From positions 1,232,501 through 1,296,500 of the forward strand of contig OX439043.1 in NCBI GenBank assembly GCA_949317995.1: a stretch of 64,000 bases of DNA, in the 5' to 3' direction. This document shows positions 47,101 to 55,507 of the stretch, one piece after another. How positions within the stretch are numbered: the stretch's first letter is position 1; each line of letters starts with the position of its first letter. The notes under the pieces are model-generated. The model had not been told where the DNA came from, ran no database searches, and was given only the letters and a program-made list of their open reading frames with translations. Source of the stretch: Acholoe squamosa. Lineage: Eukaryota; Annelida; Polychaeta; Phyllodocida; Polynoidae. A program made the position numbers and the translations under genes.

Positions 47101-49588
47101 ATACCCTAAAGTTCCCATGTTTAAATGGTTTTTACCATGAACAGCTGGTCATTTCATCAGAATTCTCCAACTTTGGTTCGATGATTTGAAGATGACACAT
47201 ATACAACATTTTGACTCTAGGCATAGATAAATATTTCCGCTAAATGATAGCATAAGGAAAAGTGCAGAAATGTTAGATACTTTCTGTATAGGACTTATTT
47301 CATGCCAATTTCACCTTGCGATGACCACAATTTCACCTTGAGATGACCACCCCTTACTGAGTTATTTATGCATTTCATTTAATAGATACCATTTATAATA
47401 TAGCATTACATCCAAAGATTCATATTTGGAACAGTTGTGAATACAAAATTTCTCTGGATGATGTTCTAATACACACATTTTAACCTTTACTGGAATCCTA
47501 CTACTAGTAGTATGTAGAGTAAGTTTGTGATACTGAGAGCATGATTGTAAAATCAAGAGCTGGGTTATTATAGTACATATTTCAAATTGATTAAAGCACA
47601 GTTAAAACAAAGCTTTTTTAATGCAGGTTTAGCATTATCACCTCTGTTTTGATGAGATTTACTATAATAATGGGCATGCCATTGTTCCAATTTTCATTTT
47701 ATTTTAGCCACTCTAAATCATATATTTTCCTTTTTGTGCAGTATCTTTAACAATGCCATTTTATTTCATATATTTAAGGAACTTGTTTAATCTTTGATGT
47801 TTTAATCAAAAGGGCTTTATCTAAAGGGTGGATATTAAGTGGTCGTCTCTAGGTGCAAAGTGGTCGTCTCAAGGTGAAATTGGACTAAATGGAATGTTTG
47901 TAGTAAGTGTGATAAACTAGAAATAAAATATATAAATGGATTTTCGAAATATAACAGGTACAAAAGCCCAAACAATCATCTTTCATTCAATGTATTTTGG
48001 AAGTCTGAAGACCCAAAACTTCCAGAGATATTAGGAACTGCAAATACCTGATTGAAAACCTGCACAGGAATGGTCGTCTTTAGGTTAATCTACCCTACCA
48101 TAAGACTCCATTGCCCAAGAGTCTTACATGACATATATCATCATTCATTCCATGGTGGATACAATCGTCACTAGAGATTAGTCCTAGAACCGCTGTATTT
48201 CATGGGGGATGTAATACGGTGCAGCCATATTCCATGGGTTGGTCACATGACACTCTGATGATGTCATAGCCTCAAAGTAGAAGCATAAACAATGCAAAAA
48301 AGAAGTGAATTGCTGGTAAAACCATGAGATATTTGCAAATGTCCCCTCCCATAGAATATTTTTGCATCGTATTCACATTGGTGGCATTGGTCGCCACCAA
48401 TGCCAACCCATGGTTGTAGACATCTGCTTATGAAATCTATCTCCATGTTTCAACTGCTCCGTGACCGTGTCCAACAAAACTAGCCGCGAGGAGTTTGACC
48501 AAGAGGTGTCAGGTCAGGCCAGGTATGACGTCATGTGTGACATCACATGTCCTGCTGTGCACATGCTCAGTACGTCTCCCGTCTCCATGACGTACTATGC
48601 CTTTCCCGGTAATGATGTCACTAATGCCATCATGACACATGTGACGCCTGCTGAACGTTACAACAATGACTACAGAGTAAGGACCTCGGACACTGACAGC
48701 GCCAGTCTACATGCTGTTATTGTGTCACCGCCTGAGCTCAGTCTGGATGGATTCATGATACATGCTGGGGGGAACTGGAAAAAGTTAACAATGGCGGCTG
48801 GTTCTGCGACACACTGGGCACCGTTAGATACTAATGGAACAATAGATGTGAGTGCACTCATGTGGGAAACCATTGGAAACTCTATGTTCAACTTCACTCG
48901 GATAAAGCTGAAGACTGCGGACAAACTCTATAGATTCAAACATGAGGCAGGAAAGACGGTGTCTTTTGGGCTGTTTGTGTACAGAGTCACAGAGTCGGCC
49001 ATCTTGGATATCCCCATGGAGATGAGGCTGGTCAAACTGTATGGTGCATGTTCAGAAACAACAGCAGTCCCCAGTGATGGTATCGATAACGACTGTGATG
49101 GAAGAGTGGATGAGGAATTAAAAGATGACAAAGATGACAATGATGGCAAGGTAGATGAGGATGTAACTGATGAAGAACCAATCACCAATCCCCCTGGTGG
49201 TCATGTGAACATGGCTGATGGTCATGTGACAATGGCTGATGGTACACCTCATACACCAACTACTCAGACCATAACCAGCATGATGACCAGCACACCTGAT
49301 GCTAATACCACAAACACAACAGAACAACCCACTCCTAGTACAATCGTCAAACCGACCAAAGCGCCAGCACATTTCACTAAGGAGATCATTATCTGTGTGT
49401 CTGTACTGCTGGGTGTTCCACTACTGATCGTCCTCTGGGTGGCAGTAGAGCCGTGTGTCATGAGTGACAAATTTGCGCCCGGGGGATGGGACAGGATGGG
49501 AAAACCTGAGGTGGTGCCTATACAAACCTTGGCACTCACACCCGGACCTGCCAACTACCACGACATGGAGGGTGAGACCTCATGTTGA
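37595..49588 (+). CDS. IgGFc-binding-domain membrane protein, interrupted (multi-exon)
   Basis: Visible exons: 37595-37713 (onset of the domain, GNSFLLVFPDIGW), 39203-39382, 39768-39857, 40913-41187, 41435-41598 and 48420-49588. Together they show the IgGFc-binding N-terminal domain of FCGBP-like proteins: ALRLTASDPV-like strand, LSGPVIQSTQPVGVVF, VWGRRFVVVLP, and a final THWAPLD…SFGLFVYRV part. The last exon adds an acidic metal-binding-type motif (GIDNDCDGRVDEE, as in Cu-binding MopE repeats), a Thr/Pro stalk, one membrane span (ICVSVLLGVPLLIVLWVAV) and a 35-40 residue tail, so it is a type I surface protein. Breaks: TGA at 41089, TAA at 41188, a one-base frameshift near 48460, and disagreeing phases between 41598 and 48420. 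Either the gene is decaying or the assembly has small errors. Role in mucosal or immune surface binding is inferred from the family. Confidence 0.65.
37666..38045 (+). repeat. 36-bp tandem repeat, in frame with coding exon, each unit with a splice donor
   Basis: About ten copies of a 36-bp unit, AGTCCTAACCCAGGTAACTA plus TGGTAACATGGTAGAC, read in one frame as SPNPGNYGNMVD. Each unit carries CCCAG|GTAACT, a good donor, always in phase 1. One unit (37702-37716) lacks a C and shifts frame. The translated array ends at about 38044, followed by a (TC)n tract. Confidence 0.9.
38091..38137. repeat. (TC)n microsatellite
   Basis: About 23 TC dinucleotides in the intron after the 36-bp array. Confidence 0.95.
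38313..38878. repeat. Minisatellite, 51-bp unit
   Basis: Eleven very similar copies of CTGTGCCTGTGAACCTGGAT, AACCTTTAACACATATGTGC and ACTTATTACGA. The unit is a multiple of three, which explains a 148-codon minus-strand open frame. Confidence 0.97.
39203..39382 (+). CDS. IgGFc gene exon
   Basis: Acceptor CTTGCATACAG (or TTGTTACAG at 39211), donor CTAAAA|GTAAGC, phase 1 on both sides. Codes SVSVQVSTPESLLQHTYSMS and TSYYLTPGMIETK, matching the second and third strands of IgGFc-binding domains. Confidence 0.65.
39768..39857 (+). CDS. IgGFc gene exon
   Basis: Acceptor TAACTTTTTCAG, donor TGGACAG|GTAAAT, phase 1 on both sides, 90 nt. Codes LRLTASDPVTCRVDVGTNQP and SLPSQWTG, the typical A-[IV]-x-[IV]-x-A-x-x-P-V strand of the domain. 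Confidence 0.75.
40913..41187 (+). CDS. IgGFc gene exon with in-frame TGA
   Basis: Acceptor TGTCTTTACCAG, phase 1 in. Codes TEYYVSTPPAMSILAFVARF, then a TGA at 41089-41091, then in the same frame QVQSDGETLSGPVIQSTQPV and GVVFVGW. Similarity to the family continues on both sides of the TGA, so the stop is a substitution (TGG to TGA would suffice), a sequencing error or a true null allele. A TAA follows at 41188. Confidence 0.6.
41222..41260. repeat. Perfect 18-bp hairpin with CRE motifs
   Basis: TGTGACGTCACGAGCTCT, loop CCT, then the exact reverse complement. Each arm itself contains the palindrome TGACGTCA. Confidence 0.9.
41300..41384. repeat. 41-bp inverted repeat, one mismatch, 3-base loop
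   Basis: The arms 41300-41340 and 41344-41384 are reverse complements except for one base; loop TGT. Starts CCAAGCATTGGCAAAGTACA. Lies 40 bases from the preceding hairpin, between two IgGFc-like coding pieces. Confidence 0.92.
41435..41598 (+). CDS. IgGFc gene exon (or exon fragment)
   Basis: Acceptor GATCCCGCAG, donor TAGTGG|GTAAGT. Codes VVAPLLPTSVWGRRFVVVLP, the family's LP-x-x-x-W-G-x-x-F-x-V-x-P segment. The start of the exon reads better in another frame (SCDDVIRG), so a frameshift may lie near 41480. Phase 1 out. Confidence 0.55.
42075..46475. repeat. 4.4-kb minisatellite, mixed 45- and 39-bp units
   Basis: Roughly 100 copies of a unit with GATGCATTCATGGTCGTGTA, GAAGTATGTGACAGTGGCAC and TGTGT. 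Two length forms alternate: 45 bp, and 39 bp lacking TATGTG; a few have an extra ACAGTG. Position-specific variants are CATTCATGG, CACTCATGG, CACACATGG and CATTCCTGG. Both lengths are multiples of three, giving minus-strand open frames of up to 447 codons that are artefacts. It lies within an intron of the IgGFc gene. Confidence 0.98.
46780..46935. repeat. ~80-bp tandem duplication at left end of a TIR element
   Basis: Two copies of a segment containing CCCTACTCTGATAAACTGCT, GGTTAATCTACACATCTTAC and TAGGGTAGATTAACC. Each copy is itself nearly an inverted repeat (GGTTAATCTAC…GTAGATTAACC). Confidence 0.85.
46923..48097. mobile_element. ~1.2-kb element with 27-bp terminal inverted repeats
   Basis: The left TIR 46923-46949 (TAGGGTAGATTAACCTAAAG…) is exactly inverted at 48071-48097. 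A second inner pair, AATTTCACCTTGAGATGACC near 47330 against GGTCGTCTCAAGGTGAAATT near 47870, is also inverted. No transposase-like open frame lies between, so it is non-autonomous. Confidence 0.7.
48420..49588 (+). CDS. IgGFc gene exon: domain end, acidic motif, TM and tail
   Basis: Likely acceptor CATGGTTGTAG at 48419. The first 40 bases read YEIYLHVSTAP in one frame and then VSNKTSREEFDQEVSGQARY in another; one missing G near 48460 explains the shift. The remaining 375 codons are open: domain end, GIDNDCDGRVDEELKDDKDD, a Thr-rich stalk, a TM span at about 49380-49450, and a tail with PIQTLALTPGPANYHDME. The frame stops at TGA 49586-49588, but a good donor (GGAGG|GTGAGA) lies at 49571, so the exon may splice onward. 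Confidence 0.75.
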
Positions 49589-50600
49589 ATGAATTAACAC
49601 ATTGAGACCTTGTTTAAAATGGGTCAGTACAAGAAGGCCTAATATGTTAACATCAATCTGTACTCACAGAGAGTACATATCAGCCTCATATCAAATAGGG
49701 CCTACATATTAGCTAGGTCATATATTGAGACCTCATGTGAACTAGGTCATAAATGAAGACCTTGTTTTTAGGTCATAAGGGGACCTCATGTTAACTAAGT
49801 CATACATGAAGACCTCATGTTAATTAGGTCATAATATAGACCTCATGTTTACTAGGTCATATATGAAGACCTAATGTCATGTTAACTAGGTCATACTTGG
49901 AGACCTCAAGTTAACAAGGTCATAATGGAGACCTCATGTTAACTAGGTCATAATGGAGACCTCATGTTAACTAGGTCATACATAGGAACCACATGTTAAC
50001 TAGGTCATACATAGAGACCTCATGTTAACTAGGTCATAATGTAGAGCTCATGTCAACTTGGTCATTAATAAAGACCTCATGTTAACTAGGTCATAATGTA
50101 GACCTCATGTTAACTAGGTCATAATGTAGACCTCATGTTAACTAGGTTATAATGGAGACCTCATGTTAACTAGGTCATACATGGAGACCTCATGTTAACT
50201 AGGTCATACTTGGAGACCTCAAGTTAACAAGGTCATAATGTAGACCTCATGTTAACTAGGTCATAATGGAGACCTCATGTTAACTAGGTCATACATGGAG
50301 ACCTCATGTTAACTAGGTCATACATGGAGACCTCATGTTAACTAGGTCATAATGTAGACTGCATGTTAACTAGGTCATAATGTAGAGCTCATGTTAACTA
50401 GGTCATAATGGAGACCTCATGTTAACTAGGTCATACATAGGAACCACATGTTAACTAGGTCATACATGGAGACCTCATATTAACTAGGTCATACATAGGA
50501 ACCACATGTTAACTAGGTCATACATAGAGACCTCATGTTAACTAGGTCATAATGTAGACTGCATGTTAACTAGGTCATAATGTAGAGCTCATGTATTACT
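49574..50600. repeat. Minisatellite, 26-28-bp unit, starting at the exon's splice donor
   Basis: About 38 copies of GAGACCTCATGTTAACTAGG plus TCATACAT (or TCATAATG). The first copy, GTGAGACCTCATGTTG, is the donor and end of the coding exon itself; similarity improves further into the array. Confidence 0.93.
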
Positions 50601-50656
50601 TTATATTATGCAGGTCACAATCTCATGACCTCAGGTTTTGTGTTACCATGCAAAGA

Positions 50657-50800
50657 TATCCTTGCCTCAGTGCAACAAGGTTGTAATTAATATTTTGGCA
50701 AAATTGTGATTTCTTCTGTTTTAATATATGTTGATCCTTATTTACCTACTATGAAATTACTGAGGCTCTGGTTATGTCTGCCACAGGCCCCAGTGTTCAA
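50657..50800. mobile_element. MITE family A, partial copy
   Basis: Starts TTGCCTCAGTGCAACAAGGT and contains, in inverted order, the internal segments of 2138-2379 (CTACTATGAAATTACTGAGG, TCTGCCACAGGCCCCAGTG). The second terminal repeat is missing. Confidence 0.6.
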
Positions 50801-50829
50801 TTAATGGAAAGTTTGATAAGCAAACAGAT

Positions 50830-51348
50830 GATTGAGGGGAAAACAATATCATAGCAAAAGGGAATGGTTTTATGAACACCCTGCCTCAGTATTGAAGAGT
50901 AAACATCAACTTAAGGCTCGCAAACAGGCCACAACGATTATTCTAACTGTAGGGTATAGATCACACTGTTTTAGTAATAGTAGAAGTAGTTGTACAGAGT
51001 CCGACCTGATTTTACTTATATTACAATAATAAATCATTCTGCACATTTTCTGTGAATATATACCAACTATAAAGTACCTCTGTGGTTGAATGATATCAAA
51101 TAGCTACAGTTACTAAACTACATGTGCATGCATCTACTCTACAAATGATACACAAATACCTGCTTGTCGGTGTAAGACACACGCTTTTTTTTTATTCTGC
51201 TTCTTTTTTTCGTTCAGGGCCTACTCTACGGATTTCTACAAAATAGGGAAATTTTTTGGTGATTGTTTCAAAGATTGCCATATCAAAAGGCTGATGAAAA
51301 TGACTTCCAACAAAATTTTATATAAAATATAATCTTTTATGTGCACAG
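50830..51348 (+). other. No exon recognised
   Basis: Sequence between the family A remnant and the exon at 51349. A 65-codon open frame at 50832-51029 has no supporting context. Confidence 0.4.
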
Positions 51349-51446
51349 TGTTTGATTGTCTTGGTGGGTTGATGTTTCTCACCACGCTTGTCGTTCAGAC
51401 AAGTGCTACGTTCTTTTACTTAATTCTCCAGGGTGATTTCCTGCTG
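51349..51446 (+). CDS. Hydrophobic exon of an unrecognised protein
   Basis: Acceptor TTTTATGTGCACAG, donor CTGCTG|GTAAGT; phase 1 in, phase 0 out. Codes FDCLGGLMFLTTLVVQTSAT and FFYLILQGDFLL, a signal-anchor or membrane segment. The entering phase matches the possible donor at 49571, so it could belong to the IgGFc gene, or begin a separate gene whose first exon I cannot see. Confidence 0.45.
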
Positions 51447-52106
51447 GTAAGTGTGCACCTCATATTATGGCACTTTCTGTGCGAAATAAAAAGTAAAGAT
51501 ATAACATTTAGTCTTTTGAGAAGGTTGTGTGTTCAAATTCTTCTCATTAAAAAAAGTGCTTGATTTACTGGTATGGCATATGACTGAGTGGTCCTCAGAT
51601 ATATGCATACCCATAAAAAATATCAAATAATTGAAAAATTATTGAAATAACTACAACTCTTGTCCACCACTTTTGGTTCACAGTTACACCACCAACAGTC
51701 AGTTGAGGTCTTCACTAGACACAAAATCTGCCTTTACTGATGGTTTCTTGTCCAGCTTCTGGCTAAGCCTCTTTTACCAAGTTGTAGCACACAAAATGAC
51801 TAACTAGCTGCATGCTACCAGTTACAACACTAATGTCCACATGAAGATCCCCATGGAATGCTACAAACCTTGGTGAACGAGTAAAAGTGAACGGACTCAT
51901 CGAAGGACAACTCTTACAAACAAAATACAAATAAATAATCAGATATTGCAAATTAATTTGCATATGAAAGAAAGATTTGGTAGTGAGAGTGATTTGGAAA
52001 TGATTTTTGTTTCTCAAATCAAAATTCTTTGCACTCTTTAGTATTGGGGGAAAAGAAAAGGGTTAGATTTTTTCTTTTGCCTTTTCCGTCACCTGTTTCC
52101 CACAAG

Positions 52107-52522
52107 GTTTATTGCAACACTCGTTCAGCGTTTACAATGATGGCACAGAGTCTCAGAACCAGTCGATACATAGCTCTGGGTGAAAATGGTGACTTAATGT
52201 ACATAGACAACACAATACATGTGTCGTCCCTCTCAGATTACTGTTTGATCTTATTGTTTGATCTGCTGAAAACATTGATAGAAACCAGGGACTGGTACTC
52301 CCCAAACCTCCCACACCCGGCCTCACAGACACTGCAGTAACCAGTGAGCGGGTAGCTTTGCAGTTGTATCAGTCACAGTGTCTCTCATCTGTTTATACTG
52401 TCATCGCACTATTTCTATCCATGCTGTTTCACAGTCATCAGTTTACATTTGGGAGAATTCTGCTGTTTCAGTTCTTAGTATTGTTCCTTGTCGTTTTCTA
52501 TAGCGTTGGGGTGGCATCGTGA
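52107..52522 (+). CDS. Terminal exon of an unrecognised membrane protein, frameshifted
   Basis: Acceptor CTGTTTCCCACAAG, phase 0, in frame with the preceding exon. Codes VYCNTRSAFTMMAQSLRTSR, YIALGENGDLMYIDNTIHVS and SLSDYCLILLFDLLKTLIE. About 52288 (GATAGAAACCAGG) the open reading continues in the next frame: NQGLVLPKPPTPGLTDTAVT, ALQLYQSQCLSSVYTVIAL and a second span around FGRILLFQFLVLFLVVFY, ending at TGA 52520. One missing A in the AAA run would restore a single frame; otherwise the first frame stops at 52340. I do not recognise the family. Confidence 0.45.
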
Positions 52523-52935
52523 ATTGTCTTTACTTTTGTGTCTACCTGGACGTTGATGGCAGCAGTCAGTGCTCCATGGTGCTCCATGTAGTCAGCTATG
52601 TGACACTTCCATCTTGATGTGGGCATTTATAGATAGGAGTAAAAAAATACATGGAACGTGTCACATAGACCGCCGCATTAACAGTACTATGGCCACCAAC
52701 AGTAGAAGACACAGCCATTTCATTTATGATGTCATTGACATGACATCATGGGGTGATGTCATTGAGATGACATCATCAAGTGATGTCATGTCATCCAACG
52801 TTGTTAGGGTAACTGGAGAGCATTTAGGATTCCTCCTGGTTACCACGCTTGATGATGTATACGAATTTCTCATAGTTGATCGTACCACCGTCCACAGGGC
52901 ACTCCTTCCATGTCTGCTTAATCTGTAAAAGTAAC
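52523..52935. other. Probable 3' UTR; open frame of doubtful coding status
   Basis: A 119-codon frame (52569-52928) overlaps a local series of GATGTCAT/ATGACATC palindromes (52724-52795). No donor or acceptor supports it. It ends where the next minisatellite begins. Confidence 0.4.
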
Positions 52936-52939
52936 AGGT

Positions 52940-55130
52940 CAGCATCATGTAACTATAGCAACAAAAAGAAATCAACTACCTGCATCATGTAACTATAGCA
53001 ACAACAATGTAACTATAGCAACAACAGGAGGTGTGACACCTTCATCATGTAAGTATAGCAACAACAATGTAACTATAGCAACAACAGGAGATGTGACACC
53101 TTCATCATGTAGCTATAGAAACAACAGGCGTGACACCTTCATCATGTAACTATATCAACAACAATGTAACTATAGCAACAACAGGAGGTGTGACAGCATC
53201 ATGTAACTATATCAACAACAGGTGTGACACCTTCATTATGTAACTATAGCAACAACAGGAGGTGTGACACCATCATGTAACTATAGCAACAACAGGTGTG
53301 ACACCTTCATCATGTAACTATAGCAACAACAGGAGGTGTGAAACCATCATGTAACTATAGCAACAACAGGAGGTGTGACACCATCATGTAACTATAGCAA
53401 CAACAGGTGTGACACCTTCATCATGTAAATATAGCAACAACAGGTGTGACACCTTCATCAAATAGCTATAGCAACAACAGGCATGACACCTTCATCATGT
53501 AACTATAGCAACAACAGGAGGTGTGACACCATCATGTAACTACAGCAACAACAGGTGTGACACCTTCATCATGTAACTATAGCAACAACAGGAGGTGTGA
53601 CACCACCATGTAACTATAGCAACAACAGGAGGTGTGACACCTTCATCATGTAACTAGAGCAACAACAGGAGGTGTGACACCTTCATCATGTAGCTATAGC
53701 AACAACAGGAGGTGTGACACCTTCATCATGTAGCTATAGAAACAACAGGAGGTGTGACACCTTCATCATGTAGCTATAGCAACAACAGGAGGTGTGACAC
53801 CTTCATCATGTAACTATAGCAACAACAGGAGGTGTGACACCTTCATCATGTAACTATAGCAACAACAGGAGGTGTGACACCTTCATCATGTAGCTATAGC
53901 AACAACAGGAGGTGTGACACCTTCATCATGTTACTATAGCAACAACAGGAGGTGTGACACCTTCATCATGTTACTATAGCAACAACAGAAGGTGTGACAC
54001 CATCATGTAACTACAGCAACAACAGGTGTGACACCTTCATCATGTAGCTATAGCAAGAACAGGAGGTGTGACACCATCATGTAACTATAGCAACAACAGG
54101 AGGTGTGACACCATCATGTAACTATAGCAACAACAGGAGGTGTGACACCTTCATCATGTAACTATAGCAACAAAAGGTGTGACACCATCATGTAACTATA
54201 TCAACAACAGGTGTGACACCTTCATCATGTAACTATAGCAACAACAGGAGGTGTGACACCATCATGTAATTATAGCAACACCAGGTTTGACACCTTCATC
54301 ATTTAACTATAGCAACAACAGTTGTGACACCTTCATCATGTAACTATAGCAACAACAATGTAACTATAGCAACAACAGGTGATGTGACACCTTCATCATG
54401 TAACTAAAGCAACAACAATGTAACTATAGCAACAACAGGTGATGTGACACCTTCATCATGTAACTAAAGCAACAACAGGTGTGACACCTTCATTATGTAA
54501 CTATAGCAACAACAATGTAACTATAGCAACAACAGGCGATATGACACCTTCATCATGTAACTAAAGCAACAACAGGTGTGACACCTTCATCATGTAAATA
54601 TAGCAACAACAGGTTTGACACCTTTATCATGAAACTATAGCAACAACAATGTAACTATAGCAACAACAGGAGATGTGACACCTTCATCATGTAGCTATAG
54701 AAACAACAGGTGTGACACCTTTATTATGTAACTATAGCAACAACAGGTGTGACACCTTCATCATGTAAATATAGCAACAACAGGCGATATGACACCTTCA
54801 TCATGTAAATATAGCAACAACAGGTGTGACACCTTTATCATGTAACTATAGCAACAACAATGTAACTATAGCAACAACAGGAGATGTGACACCTTCATCA
54901 TGTAACTAAAGCAACAACAGGTGTGACACCTTTATTATGTAACTATAGCAACAACAGGTGTGACACCTTCATCATGTAGTTATAGCAACAACAGGAGGTG
55001 TGACACCATCATGTAACTATAGCAACAACAGGTGTGACACCTTCATCATGTAATTTAGGAAACAACAGGAGGTGTGACACCTCCATCATGTAATTATAGC
55101 AACAACAGATGTGACACCTTCATTTTGTAA
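52940..55130. repeat. 2.2-kb minisatellite, 37-40-bp unit with X-box-like palindrome
   Basis: About 60 copies of AGGTGTGACACCTTCATCAT plus GTAACTATAGCAACAAC, with or without an extra AGG and with composite short units (AATGTAACTATAGCAACAAC). Each holds GTAACTATAGCAAC, one base from the RFX X-box consensus, and GGTGTGACACC, a second palindrome. Confidence 0.96.
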
Positions 55131-55458
55131 GTATACCAGAATCTACGGCGCTGTGATAATGGACAAAAAGTTAACAAAACCATTGAAACCCTCTTGCAAA
55201 GAATAAAGGAATAATCGAAATTATGGGTAATTATCTTTATTATCTTTAGGCTTTTACTAATCACGCCATCAATACTACTTCCATTTTGATAGTTCCTGTG
55301 ACCATCATTCAAGGGACGAGGTATTTTATATATGGTAGTTCAACCAACAACTGGTGTGACACCTTCATTGTATAACTGTAGCCCATGTTTTTGATTTTGA
55401 TTTCAATTGTAGGCTTACTTAGATAGAGATACTTAGAATAGGCCAGCAGTGAACTCAC

Positions 55459-55507
55459 CTCATCCTTAGAGAACTGGTCACCAACGTTCATCAGGAGGTC
55501 TTTGAAG
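55459..55507 (-). CDS. MYL2-like: Light chain exon: before EF-hand 4
   Basis: Acceptor CACTTTCAG, donor GATGAG|GTGAGT. Codes YFKDLLMNVGDQFSKDE and leaves in phase 0, so at least one more coding exon is needed. Confidence 0.93.

Noticed and set aside
51349-52340. A second four-helix cytokine, because the exon phases (1, then 0) resemble the 24.7 kb gene
   Set aside because: The product is too short and hydrophobic, the open reading continues in another frame with a membrane span, and no first exon was seen.
52724-52795. GATGTCAT/ATGACATC series as a CREB-type enhancer
   Set aside because: The motifs lack the full TGACGTCA core and look like a small degenerate tandem repeat.
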